Shown: positions 18,013 through 27,988 of the stretch, piece by piece | How positions within the stretch are numbered: the first letter of the stretch is position 1 | Layout of the letters: the number at the start of each line of letters is the position of its first letter | NCBI GenBank assembly: GCA_963719055.1 | Contig: CAVRAU010000008.1 | Location: 62,001 to 126,000, forward strand | Direction: 5' to 3' | DNA from: CAXMQZ01 sp963719055 | GTDB taxonomy: Bacteria; Acidobacteriota; Thermoanaerobaculia; Multivoradales; JAHEKO01 | Length of the DNA: 64,000 nt | Program-made: the position numbers and the translations under genes | The notes under the pieces: generated by a model | The model's database searches: none | What the model was told of the DNA's origin: nothing | Seen by the model: the letters and a program-made list of their open reading frames with translations, nothing else

Positions 18013-18874
18013 ATGCGAGCCCTATTTGCCAGTCTTCTGATACTTGGGATGACGGCCCTGCCTGCAGCGCTGATCGCGGATCACCGGGAATGGCTGACAT
18101 CCGTTGAGACCGCGTTGGCACAGGCACGCCAGAACGATCAGCGAATCCTCGTAGATCTCTACGCCGATTGGTGCGGCTGGTGCAAACGCCTGGAAGAGGA
18201 TGTCTTCTCGACCCAGACCTTCCAAGAGTTCGCTGAGGATTTTGTGCTTCTGCGGGTCGACACCGAGGACGGGTCGGAAGGGAGTCGACTCCAGCAGAGA
18301 TTCGACGCCTACAGTCTGCCGACGACTTTGGTTTTGGATCATCGACAAGCGTTGATCGCCGAGGTCATGGGCTACGCGCCAGCACCCCAATACGTGGCCA
18401 ACATTCAGCAGGAAATCGCCTCATTCGAAGAACTGATCCGGGGATACGAGCGCTTCGGAGAAGCCGACGATCTCAGGGTCTTGAGCCTACTGGCCGACGA
18501 GTTTCACCAACGAAACGACGGCGATCGGGCCGCGACCCTGTATCGCCGGATGATTGCTACCGATCCACTGACTCCAGACAAGGAAGTGCGCATCCGGTAT
18601 CAGCTCATCGATGCCCTCCGCCTCGCAGCCCGTTACGACGAGGCTCTAGAGGAGTTGGATCGAGCTCGAGGCATGGCAGCTCAAATGGAAGAAGATCCTA
18701 TTTTCGAGCGATTCGATCTTCTTGCGGCGCAGGTCTCCTTGGACAGGGGAGACTGCGACAAGGCTCAACTGGCCCTCGAGAACTTCCTGGGGACACCATC
18801 CCACTAGCGATCTGTTCAAGGTGGCCGAAAGAACCCTGCAGACCCTCAAGGCGAAAGGCTTCCAATGCATCTGA
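18013..18874 (+). CDS. Secreted thioredoxin-fold protein with TPR-like C-terminus, one frameshift
   Basis: An N-terminal signal peptide (residues 1-22) precedes a thioredoxin domain with ADWCGWCKRLEEDVF, where CGWC lies at residues 54-57. A helical C-terminal half (140-285) reads like degenerate TPRs. The frame stops at 18807, but homology-like sequence continues as TSDLFKVAERTLQTLKAKGF to 18874 if one G of the GGGG run at ~18790-18793 is removed. The span, 862 bases, is one more than a multiple of three. The corrected end overlaps the dsbD start by ten bases, so the two genes are an operon. Role: periplasmic thiol reduction or disulfide handling, with DsbD as probable electron donor. Confidence 0.8.
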
Positions 18875-20686
18875 GCCGGCCAGGCCTCTGCCGCCGCGCC
18901 TGGCCTCTCTTGATCATCCTCGCTGGTCTGGGACTGAGCGTACCCGGTCCTCTATCGAGCCAGCCTCCCGGGCGACAGGAAAAGGCCTCTCTACAAGTCG
19001 TCTTGGATCGAACTGCATATGGCGCAGGCTCCTCCGCCACCTTGGCCGCCAAGATGAAAATCGATCCCGACTGGCATGCCAATAGCCACAAGCCGACTTT
19101 CGACTACCTCATCGGCACCGACCTCAGTGTCCGTCTCCCCGAAAGCTGGCTCCAGCCCGAGATCGTCTTCCCGCCCGGCGAGATGAAGACCTTTGCCTTC
19201 GCGGACAAGCCCATCTCGGTCTACGAGGGGCGGGTGGCCATCATCGCGCCAATCGACATCCCAGCAGGCGCATCTGAAGGCGAGTGGCCTCTCGAGGTTG
19301 CCTTGACCTATCAGGCCTGTGACGATCGCTCTTGTCTGCCGCCCGTGACCACCTCGCAGACGGTGATGTTGACGGTTGGACCCGGAGGCGAGACGTCTTC
19401 GGATCCGGTCTTTGCCACCCGACAAGATTCCGTTTCGGAGAACTCGACAAGCCCCGCCAATCTTCCCGTCATTCTCTTGCTCGGCCTGATCGGTGGCCTC
19501 ATCCTGAATGCGATGCCTTGCGTGCTGCCCGTTCTCTCCTTGAAGATCTTTGGTCTCGTCAAGAGCGCTGGCCACGGCAGATCGCACGTGGTTCTCGGAT
19601 CTCTGGCAACATCTCTGGGTATCCTGCTTTCCTTCTGGGCCCTGGCTCTGGCGGCGGTAATCGCCAAGTCTGCCGGCGGTGCCGTGGGCTGGGGTGTCCA
19701 GTTCCAGGAGCCGATCTTCGTGGCGATCCTGGCGATCATCGTCCTGCTCTTCTGCTTGAATCTGTGGGGCGTCTTCGAGATACCGCTGCCTCAAGAGTCT
19801 GGCGAGATTCGCCGACTCCGGTCCGAAGCAGGGTCTCCCTGGGCATCTGGCCTCCGGGCTCTTTGCGACGCTGATGGCTACCCCGTGCTCAGCGCCCTTT
19901 CTCGGTACGGCTGTCGGGTTTGCTCTCAGCCAGTCGGCCCCCATGATCTTCGCCGTATTTACAGCTATTGCCGTGGGCATGGCTCTTCCCTACCTGGCGT
20001 TGGCCGCCGCTCCTGGCGCCGCCAACCTGCTGCCAAAACCGGGAGCCTGGATGCAGAACCTCAGAGTCGTCATGGGGTTCTTGCTGGCCGCCGCCGCGAT
20101 CTGGCTCTTTTATGTCCTGGCTGCCCAGATGAGTCGAGAGCGCTTGGCGTTCATCGAGCTGGCCCTCCTGGCACTGGCCATGTTCGTCTGGATGCGGCAT
20201 CAGGCCACCGATCGCAAGGCCCTCAAGATCTTTTCTCTCGTAGGCATCATGGTGTGTATTGCGGCGGCTGTTCTGCTGGCCGCCGGCTCCACCCGGCCTT
20301 CCGCAACAGGCGCATCGCAGACCACAAAGAAACTCATCAGTTGGGCTTCATTCGACCGCCAGGAAGCTGAGAGCCTGGCACGAGAGGGTCGCCTGGTCTT
20401 TGTGGATGTCACCGCTGATTGGTGTTTTACCTGTAAGGTCAATGAGGAGCTGGTACTCGAGACCCCCGAAGTCGCGACAGCCTTCGAGAGTCATGAAGTC
20501 ATCGCCCTGAAGGCGGACTGGACCAATCGCTCCGACTCGATCGCCAAGTTTCTCTCAGATCATGGACGCTACGGGATCCCCTTCTACATGCTCTACCGAC
20601 CCGGCCAGGACCCTTTTGTCTTCGGTGAACTGCTGACCAAAGCGGGCTTGATCCGCGTCGTCAACGAAGCGGCTCTCAGGGAATGA
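18865..20686 (+). CDS. dsbD: Thiol:disulfide interchange protein DsbD, one frameshift
   Basis: Transfers electrons from cytoplasmic thioredoxin across the inner membrane to periplasmic thiol proteins. A signal peptide is followed by the DsbD alpha domain (~40-170, with YQACDDRSCLPP), an eight-helix membrane domain holding the paired cysteines NAMPCVLPVLSLK and MATPCSAPFLGT, and a C-terminal thioredoxin domain with TADWCFTCKVNEE. A +1 correction near 19801 (TCTGGCGAG, extra G) joins the first and second halves of the membrane domain as ARFADSGPKQGLPGHLASGL. The span of 1822 bases is one more than a multiple of three, ~606 residues. It overlaps the next gene by four bases. Confidence 0.88.
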
Positions 20687-21615
20687 GTTTCGTTCTCCTC
20701 GTCGTCGGGGTGCTTCTCCTCTATATCGGCGGTGAGGGCTTGGTCAGGGGTGCTGCGGCCATCGGTCGACACTTCGGCGTGAGCTCTATCGTCATCGGAC
20801 TCACCATCGTCTCCGTAGGCACCTCCAGTCCTGAATTGGCAGCCACCTTGGCGGGTGTTTTCCAGGGCGCCCCAGCAGTCTCTTTCGGCAATGTGGTCGG
20901 CTCGAACATCGCCAATCTGGGTCTGGTTCTCGGGCTGACCGCCTTGATCTGGCCCCTCGACGTCGCCGCTCGCTTCATTCGTCGCGAGATGCCGGTCATG
21001 CTCGTTGTCAGTGCCGCCACATTCGTGATCGTCATCGACGGGGTCATCGGTCGCCTCGAGGGCCTGCTTCTATTGCTGGCCCTGATCGGCTACCTGCGGT
21101 CCCTGACAGGCAAAGACGAGAAGCCCGAAGTCGAGGCCGAGTTCAACCGGGCCTATGGCGAAGAGCGTCACTCGATCTGGTGGAGCGTTTCAGCGGTCGT
21201 TGTGGGAATCGCCCTACTGATCGTCGGCGCCCAGGTTCTGATCACCGGCGCCATCGGCATGGCTCGCTCGATGGGCATCAGCGAACGGGTGATCGGTCTC
21301 ACCCTGGTGGCCTTCGGGACCAGCTTGCCCGAACTGGCCAGCTGCGTCGTGGCCGCCATGCGTCGAGAAGGCGATCTCGTCCTGGGCAATCTGATCGGCT
21401 CCAATATCTTCAACGTGCTGTTCATCCTGGGCACCACAGCGACGATTCGGCCGTTCCTGGTCGAGACCCAGGCCGTCTGGCCCGACCTGATCGCCATGAT
21501 GATCGTGAGCCTACAGGCGTGGGTGTTCTTGCGAACCGGCAGGCGGCTCGCTCGCAGAGAAGGTCTGCTTCTGATGGCGACCTACTTCGCTTACCTGATC
21601 TATCTCTTTGTTTGA
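20683..21615 (+). CDS. Sodium/calcium exchanger of the CaxA/YrbG family
   Basis: 310-residue inner-membrane cation antiporter with ten predicted helices in two inverted halves. Each half has the signature alpha-repeat: VGTSSPELAATLAG with GNVVGSNIANLGLVLG in the first half, and AFGTSLPELASCVVA with GNLIGSNIFNVLFILG in the second. The acidic ion-binding Glu is present in both. Its ATG overlaps the dsbD stop (ATGA), so it is co-transcribed, although its function is unrelated. The 3' end overlaps convergent rarA by sixteen bases. The ion specificity (Ca2+, or K+-dependent) cannot be judged. Confidence 0.92.
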   Translation: MSFVLLVVGVLLLYIGGEGLVRGAAAIGRHFGVSSIVIGLTIVSVGTSSPELAATLAGVFQGAPAVSFGNVVGSNIANLGLVLGLTALIWPLDVAARFIRREMPVMLVVSAATFVIVIDGVIGRLEGLLLLLALIGYLRSLTGKDEKPEVEAEFNRAYGEERHSIWWSVSAVVVGIALLIVGAQVLITGAIGMARSMGISERVIGLTLVAFGTSLPELASCVVAAMRREGDLVLGNLIGSNIFNVLFILGTTATIRPFLVETQAVWPDLIAMMIVSLQAWVFLRTGRRLARREGLLLMATYFAYLIYLFV

Positions 21616-22967
21616 CGGGATCCCGACTTCCTTCTCACCTGCTCCTGCAGGGCTCGGAATCGGGTCAGTCTGCGGGCCAACTGTTTCTCGAATCCGCGAT
21701 CGCGCGGCCGATAGAGCTCGGTGCCTTGGAGAGCATCCGGCAAGCAATCGATGCCGCCGACACCCTCGGTCGTGGCATGGGAATACACGTATCCCCTGCC
21801 GTACCCCTGCTGCTCCATCAACCTGGTGGGAGCGTTTCGCAAGGCCATGGGCACCGGTTCCGCCGGTTTCTCCTCCACCGCTCGCCGAGCCTTGCCGAAG
21901 GCCTCGTAGACAGAGTTGCTCTTGGGTGCAAGCGCCAGATACAGAGTGGCTTGCGCCAGCGCCAATTCACCCTCGGGAGAGCCCAACCTCGAAAAGGCGT
22001 CCCAAGCAGCGAGCGACTGGGGCAAGGCCTGTGGATCGGCCAAGCCGACATCCTCGGTGGCGAATCGCACGAGTCGCCGAGCCACATAGAGCGGATCCTC
22101 CCCTGCGGTCAGCATACGAGCCAGCCAGTAAAGCGATCCGTCGGGATCACCCTCTCGCATCGACTTGTGGAACGCCGAGATGAGATTGAAATGCTCCTCT
22201 CCGGCTCGGTCGTAAAGCAGCACCTTTTGCTGAGCCACCTCTCCAACCGCGGCGGCATCCGCCTCCCGGGTGCCCGATTCATCCAAGGCATGAGCCACCA
22301 TTTCCAACAAATTCAAGGCTCTTCTGGCATCTCCTGTGGCCATCTGCACCAACATCGACATGCCATCCTGGGTGAGCCGAATCCCGCTCCGTCCGAGTCC
22401 TCGCTCCGGGTCCGCCAGGGCCCGGACCACGATGGCCTCGAGATCTTCGACCGTCAAAGGCTTGAGAACTACCAGCCGACAGCGGGACATCAGAGCCGCA
22501 TTGATATGGAATGAGGGATTCTCGGTCGTGGCTCCGATGAGCACGATATCTCCTTTCTCCACATAGGGAAGGAATGCATCCTGCTGTGCCCGGTTGAACC
22601 GATGGATCTCATCGACAAAGAGAACCGTTCGGCGCACCGGGGAGTCCCGCATGAGGGCCGAGCCCGCCATGACCTCCTTGACTTCCTTGATGCCAGATGT
22701 CACCGCACTGAAAGGCACGAAGCGGCAGGGAACCGCACGAGCGATGATGCGCGCGATCGTCGTCTTGCCCGAACCGGGAGGACCCCAGAGAATCAGCGAC
22801 GGCACCCTGTCCTCGGCGATCGCTCGTCGCAGGTAGCCGCGCGGGCCAACCACCGCCTGCCCTACCACCTCGTCCAGCGACAGGGGCCGCATCCGATCAG
22901 CCAGAGGCGTCGCCGCGCCGCCGGACGGATCAGGGTCGATCTGATCATCAAAGAGCGTGTGACTCAT
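21600..22967 (-). CDS. rarA: Replication-associated recombination protein A (AAA+ ATPase, MgsA/RarA)
   Basis: Clamp-loader-like ATPase acting at stalled replication forks. 455 residues from ATG 22967. The N-terminal AAA domain has Walker A LWGPPGSGKTTIARI and Walker B FVDEIHRFNRAQQDAFLPYVEKG with the characteristic HRFN. The C-terminal tetramerisation domain includes EGDPDGSLYWLARMLTAGEDP and GYVYSH. An N-terminal extension to 23045 is possible but lacks protein character and overlaps the upstream gene. The preceding gene stops two bases before this ATG, so they are probably co-transcribed. Confidence 0.93.
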   Translation of the reverse strand: MSHTLFDDQIDPDPSGGAATPLADRMRPLSLDEVVGQAVVGPRGYLRRAIAEDRVPSLILWGPPGSGKTTIARIIARAVPCRFVPFSAVTSGIKEVKEVMAGSALMRDSPVRRTVLFVDEIHRFNRAQQDAFLPYVEKGDIVLIGATTENPSFHINAALMSRCRLVVLKPLTVEDLEAIVVRALADPERGLGRSGIRLTQDGMSMLVQMATGDARRALNLLEMVAHALDESGTREADAAAVGEVAQQKVLLYDRAGEEHFNLISAFHKSMREGDPDGSLYWLARMLTAGEDPLYVARRLVRFATEDVGLADPQALPQSLAAWDAFSRLGSPEGELALAQATLYLALAPKSNSVYEAFGKARRAVEEKPAEPVPMALRNAPTRLMEQQGYGRGYVYSHATTEGVGGIDCLPDALQGTELYRPRDRGFEKQLARRLTRFRALQEQVRRKSGSRQTKR

Positions 22968-22968
22968 G

Positions 22969-24066
22969 TCACCCGTCCGTTGCTTCGTGTCCAGACCGCA
23001 ATTCTGCCCATTCGACCAGGCCCTCGCCAGTAAACACGTCGCCAACCTGACGCACTCTGGCTCCCTTGTCGAAGTCGAGACACAGATCCTCGCGGTCGAG
23101 AGTGCCCTGCAGGGCCCGATCTTGCAGCACGACCACCCAGCGGTTCCCCACTCTCAACAAGTCACCTGCGGTGACTCCCTCTTTGCCCCAGACCTGATCC
23201 ACTCCCAACTCCACGGCAGTCCACTCGAGATCGCTGTAGCTGGTCCCCGACCGATCGAGTATCTCGCGCAATACCATCAGACGAGAGAAGGACAAGCCGT
23301 CGCGGTACCAATCCGTCAGCTGCTCTCCGACGATGGCGAGAAGCTCCGGGGCGGGTTCGATTTGTGGCAGACCATAGACCTTCGAGGGAAGCGACAGGGA
23401 CCCCGCTAAAGTGGCCTGTACGGTCGCGATTTCTTCCGCTCGCTCGGGAAGATCTACTGCCCGCAGGGATTGGAGTCGCATCAGTGGGGTGATCTCGCTC
23501 TTTGGGCCGAAGATCTCGATCCGGACGTGATACCGCTGCGTACCGAATCGGCTCAAGCCCTCGATGGGTCCGGAGTCCAGATCTCTCTCGCCACGGGGCC
23601 GCAGGTCCCCTGGGATGGACCAGGTTCGCGGCCAGTCGGCCCGAAAGTTCTCCTCGAATCGAAACTCGGCCAATTCCGAGGCGCTAGCGATCTCCAAGAA
23701 CGGCTTGAAGCCCTCCACCGTGAACCAGAGGATCCGCGGTTCTGCGGAACGGTTCCAGACCCGCAGAGCCTGAGAAGGGATCTCCTTCCCGTCGATCTCC
23801 AGTCGCTCGGCTTCCGTGTAGTAGATCGTCTCGCCGGAAAAGGTCTCGGCCTCCAGCACGGCATGCAGGCGAAAAGGTGTCCCACTGTCGATTTCGACGG
23901 TTCCAGTCCTGGCGGTGCCCGACCCGTCGACTTCGATGGCGACCCAGGCGGCTCGTGGCTTCGGAGCGATCTCTTTTTCGACGACCTCAGACGAGAACAG
24001 GACGATCACGAGAAGGGTGACCACCCCGAGAACGACCAGAAAAATCTTCTTCTCTGTGCTCATCAT
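22969..24066 (-). CDS. Membrane-anchored protein of unknown function
   Basis: 365 residues, not recognised. A single N-terminal membrane anchor lies at about residues 8-27 (FLVVLGVVTLLVIVLF) after a lysine-rich start, with the rest outside the cytoplasm. An Ig-like beta-rich region covers 35-140 (AAWVAIEVDGSGTARTGTVE). A C-terminal part near 235-310 includes a helical WYRDGLSFSRLMVLREILDRSG and a segment reading VGNRWVVVLQDRALQG. It stops just before rarA. Shape and size resemble a periplasmic accessory protein. No catalytic motif seen. Confidence 0.75.
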   Translation of the reverse strand: MMSTEKKIFLVVLGVVTLLVIVLFSSEVVEKEIAPKPRAAWVAIEVDGSGTARTGTVEIDSGTPFRLHAVLEAETFSGETIYYTEAERLEIDGKEIPSQALRVWNRSAEPRILWFTVEGFKPFLEIASASELAEFRFEENFRADWPRTWSIPGDLRPRGERDLDSGPIEGLSRFGTQRYHVRIEIFGPKSEITPLMRLQSLRAVDLPERAEEIATVQATLAGSLSLPSKVYGLPQIEPAPELLAIVGEQLTDWYRDGLSFSRLMVLREILDRSGTSYSDLEWTAVELGVDQVWGKEGVTAGDLLRVGNRWVVVLQDRALQGTLDREDLCLDFDKGARVRQVGDVFTGEGLVEWAELRSGHEATDG

Positions 24067-24090
24067 CAGATGGGAGTGGCTACCAATTTC

Positions 24091-26064
24091 CTAGGCTTGA
24101 TCCAGTTCCGCCAGCTTGGTCCCCACATCACGGTAGTCGGAGTTGACACCATAGATCTCGACAAACCGCAGCCGAGCCTCCTCTGTCTCGCCGATGGACA
24201 TGTACAGGGCTCCCAGTTCGTAGACCAGGCCGAGCGTCTCCTCCTCCGTGATGATCGGCGAGCTCAGGCCCTCGTTGTACCACTTGACCGCCAGTTCCGG
24301 GAAGCCCTTGTCGACAAAGCAGGACGCCAGCAAAGAGCAGCAGTCGACCAGATACCGGTGATCCTTGGCGGCTAACTGGAATTCGCTGATCGCCTCATCG
24401 ATGAGGCCCATCTCCCGATAGGCGATGCCGAGATTGTAGTGGGTGTCGTAATCCTCGGCCAGCAGTGTCTCAGCCATCCCCTTCTTGAATCCTTCGACAA
24501 TCTCCTCGAGGCTCTGATCCTCGGGTGCTGCCACCAGATCCTCATCCAGCAGACCTTCCTCTTGATCCAACTCCCTCTCGATTTCGGAGGCCAGGTCGAA
24601 GAACTCCGCTTCGCTCTCGAAGACGCCTGCCGCCGATTCAGCTTCCTCAGTGGTCTCGGCTGTAGGAACCTCATCCAACCAACTCAGGTCCTCTGAAGCA
24701 GCCATTGTTGCCCCGTCCAACTCAGTCGCTTCCTCTGCTCCGGAAACCACGATCTGCGGAGGTGTGATGCGTCCATCTTCAACCCCGAAATCCGCACTTA
24801 CCAGCTGTTTCTCGAGGTTGTCCCAATCGGCCTGCCGCCTCTGATCCTCGGCCAGACCGGCGACGATCTCTCCAAGCTCGGCCACTCTGTCGAACTTCTG
24901 ATGTTCGAGGTACAGGGTGATCAACTGGAGATGGGAATCGAGGTGAGCCGGAGCCAGACCGATCACTTCCTCGAACTTCTCGGTCGCTTTGTCCTCCAAG
25001 CCGTAGCGCGCCAGCACCTCGGCTTCGATCAACAGCTCCCTGAGACCCTCGACCTCCGTGACGGGTTCCGGAACCGCCTCCTCCGCCTCCTCGGCGGCGA
25101 CTTCGACGACCTCCGGTTCGAAGTCCTCGAGCTCGAACTCGATATCCTCTTCGCTCTCCAGCTCGAGCTCGGAGACGTCTTCGTCTCCCTCTTCCTCGGC
25201 CTCGGCAGGCTCCTCGACCTCCACCAGCCCCTCGACCTTCGCCGGCGCTACCTCGAGCTCCGCCAAGTCGTGCTCGACGACCTCCTCGTCCACCTCTTGG
25301 TCGGGGACGAGATCCTCTTCGATGAGCGGCTCGGGCTCCGGCGCCGCGGTCAGGATTCTGGCAGCATCCGGATTCCTCTCGGCGGCGAACTCCACAAACG
25401 ACTCGGCCTCTTCCTCGTGACCGGCCCTCTTCAGCTCCCCTACCACGCTGGAGACGAAATTGAGACTGTCGTGATCGAGCTCGAACGCCTCGCGACAGAC
25501 TCTGAGAGCGTCCTCGACCTTGCCATGCTCTAGCAACAACTCACCGATGGCGCCATACTGGTCCTGCGCATCCCGCACCTGCCCCTGTTCCTTGAGCAGC
25601 TCAGCCAGGTGCAGACGATGGGCCGGATCTTCGGGCTCCAGCTCCACGAGTTTGCGGTGCACCGCCGTCACCGATGCTTTGTCGCCGCGTCTCTGGTAGC
25701 CGTCGGCCACCGTCAGGTATTGCTGCCGGGCATCCTGGACGAGGCCCTGCCGAGATTGCAGATCAGCCAGGCTCTCAGAGGCCTCGAGTTGCAGAGGATC
25801 CAATCGCAGAATCTTTCGGTAGATGGCGATGGCCTTGACGGTGAAGCCTTCCTCGGAAAAATGCTCGGCAGCCCGTTTGAAAAGCTCGATCGCCTCGCCC
25901 AGCCGCTGCAAGCGAGCATAGAGGTCCCCAACCCGGTTCAGGGTCGTGGTGTCGTCGGGATCGGCGTCCAGCACCGCGAGGTAGGCGTCGATCGCGGCAT
26001 TGAGCTTGCCGCGGCCCACCAGCCGCTCGGCATCGCGGATGAGCTTTTGACGATCAGCGGTCAT
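24091..26064 (-). CDS. Large cytoplasmic TPR protein with acidic linker
   Basis: 657 residues, no signal peptide. N-terminal TPRs cover about residues 1-225 (LNAAIDAYLAVLDADPDD, TTLNRVGDLYARLQRLGEAI). A very acidic Glu/Val/Ala-rich stretch at about 245-345 is probably disordered. A second TPR pair lies near 345-430, another acidic linker follows, and C-terminal TPRs lie at 530-655 (THYNLGIAYREMGLIDEAISEF). Its ATG overlaps the rnhB stop by one base, placing it at the end of the ffh-to-rnhB cluster. Similar acidic TPR proteins occur in gliding and pilus-bearing bacteria as scaffolds. The specific partner is unknown. Confidence 0.88.
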   Translation of the reverse strand: MTADRQKLIRDAERLVGRGKLNAAIDAYLAVLDADPDDTTTLNRVGDLYARLQRLGEAIELFKRAAEHFSEEGFTVKAIAIYRKILRLDPLQLEASESLADLQSRQGLVQDARQQYLTVADGYQRRGDKASVTAVHRKLVELEPEDPAHRLHLAELLKEQGQVRDAQDQYGAIGELLLEHGKVEDALRVCREAFELDHDSLNFVSSVVGELKRAGHEEEAESFVEFAAERNPDAARILTAAPEPEPLIEEDLVPDQEVDEEVVEHDLAELEVAPAKVEGLVEVEEPAEAEEEGDEDVSELELESEEDIEFELEDFEPEVVEVAAEEAEEAVPEPVTEVEGLRELLIEAEVLARYGLEDKATEKFEEVIGLAPAHLDSHLQLITLYLEHQKFDRVAELGEIVAGLAEDQRRQADWDNLEKQLVSADFGVEDGRITPPQIVVSGAEEATELDGATMAASEDLSWLDEVPTAETTEEAESAAGVFESEAEFFDLASEIERELDQEEGLLDEDLVAAPEDQSLEEIVEGFKKGMAETLLAEDYDTHYNLGIAYREMGLIDEAISEFQLAAKDHRYLVDCCSLLASCFVDKGFPELAVKWYNEGLSSPIITEEETLGLVYELGALYMSIGETEEARLRFVEIYGVNSDYRDVGTKLAELDQA

Positions 26065-26723
26065 CAGTGATCAGCCTCGGTTTCTCTGGGCAAGACCGAG
26101 CGAAACGTCAGACGGTGCTCGGGACTCGGACCGAAACTCGCCAGAGCCTGCCGATGTTCAGCCGCAGCATATCCTTTGTGCCGGGCAAAACCGTAATGCG
26201 GATACACCTTGTCCAGTTCACCCATCAGCCGATCCCGCTCGACCTTGGCAAGAATCGAGGCACAGGCCACACTGTAGCTGACGAGATCGCCCCGAACCAA
26301 GCTCAGACATGGAAAACCGAGTGCGGCGAGTCGAACGGCATCGACCAACGCGCATTCCGGTTGCGGGGAGAGCCCCATCAGGGCTCGCCCCATTGCTAGA
26401 CGGGTCGCTTCGAGGATGTTGACGCGATCGATCTCGGAGGGCGTAGCCATGCCGATGCTCCAGGCGATGGCGGTTTGCTGAATCTGCTGGGAGAGGCACT
26501 CTCGGTCACCAGCCCGGAGAACCTTGCTGTCGTCAACGCCGGGAAGTGAGTGGTGGGTATCGACCACGACCGCGGCTGCGACCACCGGTCCAGCCAGGCA
26601 TCCCCGTCCCGCCTCATCCACTCCGGCCAACTGGGACCAACCCCAGGACCGCAGCAGATCGTCCAGTCCACGCAGCAATCGCAGCCGGTACGCCTCCAAT
26701 CCCAGCTGTCTGAGGGTATCCAC
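26064..26723 (-). CDS. rnhB: Ribonuclease HII
   Basis: Removes ribonucleotides and RNA primers from RNA-DNA hybrids. 219 residues. The catalytic carboxylates are visible in GVDEAGRGCLAGPVVAAA (Asp, Glu) and ALVDAVR (Asp), with a conserved later segment SVACASILAKVERDRLM (Ser-Ile-Lys-Asp region) and HYGFARHKGY. The start is GTG at 26723 with a modest GAGG upstream. It follows rplS as in many genomes and is coupled to the downstream TPR gene. Confidence 0.95.
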   Translation of the reverse strand: MDTLRQLGLEAYRLRLLRGLDDLLRSWGWSQLAGVDEAGRGCLAGPVVAAAVVVDTHHSLPGVDDSKVLRAGDRECLSQQIQQTAIAWSIGMATPSEIDRVNILEATRLAMGRALMGLSPQPECALVDAVRLAALGFPCLSLVRGDLVSYSVACASILAKVERDRLMGELDKVYPHYGFARHKGYAAAEHRQALASFGPSPEHRLTFRSVLPRETEADH

Positions 26724-26764
26724 CTCGGATCGACTCGACTCGCAGTGCGGTCCCGTCTTCGACG

Positions 26765-27146
26765 TTAGCTGGCGCTACGTGAGACCTTCTTGGGTGGACG
26801 ATCTTCTCGACGCTCTTCGATCCTCGCAGCCTTGCCTCGAAGGCCCCGCAGATAGAAGAGCTTTGCCCGACGGACCCGACCCCGGCGCAGGACCTCTATC
26901 TTGTCGAGGATTGGCGAGTGCAGGGGAAAGACTCGTTCGACTCCGATTCCGCCCGACATCTTGCGAACGGTGAAGGACTCGTTGGTACCTGCCCCGCGGC
27001 GTGAGATCACCACGCCTTGAAAGATCTGGATCCGCTCCTTGTCACCCTCTCTGACCTTCACATGCACCTTCAGGGTGTCCCCGGATCGAAACTCCGGAAT
27101 ATCCGTCTCGCAAGTATTCTTTTTCGACATTCTGCAACTTGTTCAT
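26765..27146 (-). CDS. rplS: 50S ribosomal protein L19, one frameshift near the 5' end
   Basis: Essential protein at the 30S-50S interface. The open frame from 27130 contains the L19 core (DIPEFRSGDTLKVHVKV, FQGVVISRRGAGTNESFTVR). Upstream, in another frame, ATG 27146 begins MNKLQNVEKEYLR, which is the typical L19 N-terminal helix. It has AGGA and GGGAGGG upstream, whereas the ATG at 27130 has no ribosome-binding site. Removing one base near 27108 (CGAGACGG) gives KEYLRTDIPEF. The span is 382 bases, one more than a multiple of three, so 126 residues. Loss of frame in an essential gene argues for a sequence error. Confidence 0.9.
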
Positions 27147-27244
27147 TTCCTGGTGACCCTCCCAGACAGAAGTCTGAGTCGATTCGTGATGAGGTAATCC
27201 TCTATTATCGTGTCCCTGGCCGCGATTGACAAGTCGGACCATCG

Positions 27245-27988
27245 CTAGTCGTCCGTGGCTGATTCCTGCCGTTTCAATTCCTCGAGCAATTTCGACTGGG
27301 CTTCGGTCAGTTTTGCCGTCTGCAAGAGATCCGGACGCTTGCGAAGCGTGGCCAAGAGAGCTTGCTTCTGACGCCAGGTTTCGATCGCCTGGTGATCGCC
27401 GGAGAGGAGAACCTGGGGTACCTCCAAACCCTCGACTCCTCGCGGTCTGGTGTAGTGGGGAAAATCCAACAGACCCTCACGAAAGCTGTCTCTCTCCACC
27501 GAGTCCGGTCGGCCGACGACCCCGGGGATCTGCCGCGACACCGCCTCGATCAGGACCATTGCCGCCACTTCACCGCCCGAGAGGACATAGTCCCCGATCG
27601 AGATTTCTTCATCTACCACCAGTTCCCTGACCCTCTCGTCGACACCTTCATATCGACCGCAGAGCAAGATCAACTCACTGCAGGTGGCGATCTCCCTCAC
27701 CTTCGCGTCGTTCAGTCTCGCACCCTGCGGCGAAAGCAGGACTCGCCGAGGTCGGTCTGAGCCGCCGACCGCCCGCACGGCCGCGATCCACGGGGGTGCT
27801 GCCATGACCATGCCTCCGCCACCGCCATAGGGCTCGTCATCGACCGATTGGTGGCGATCGGTGGTGAAGCTCCTGAGATTGTGAGTCTCCACCTTCAAAG
27901 CTCCCGCGCTGATCGCCTTTCCTACCAGGCTCGTGGCAAGGAACTCGACGAACATCTCGGGAAAGATAGTCAGGACCCCGATGTGCAT
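27245..27988 (-). CDS. trmD: tRNA (guanine37-N1)-methyltransferase
   Basis: SPOUT-class enzyme using S-adenosylmethionine to make m1G37, which prevents +1 ribosomal frameshifting. 247 residues. The trefoil-knot motifs are visible: EPYGGGGGMVM, LLCGRYEGVDERV, SIGDYVLSGGE and HYTRPRG. It is intact. It overlaps the rimM stop by nineteen bases and precedes rplS. Given the many +1 insertions in this window, it is worth noting that the TrmD frame and all visible motifs are normal. Confidence 0.96.
   Translation of the reverse strand: MHIGVLTIFPEMFVEFLATSLVGKAISAGALKVETHNLRSFTTDRHQSVDDEPYGGGGGMVMAAPPWIAAVRAVGGSDRPRRVLLSPQGARLNDAKVREIATCSELILLCGRYEGVDERVRELVVDEEISIGDYVLSGGEVAAMVLIEAVSRQIPGVVGRPDSVERDSFREGLLDFPHYTRPRGVEGLEVPQVLLSGDHQAIETWRQKQALLATLRKRPDLLQTAKLTEAQSKLLEELKRQESATDD

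Noticed and set aside
25058..25420. Ser-rich 120-residue frame antisense to the acidic TPR gene
   Set aside because: Low-complexity product of reading GAG/GAC codons on the other strand.
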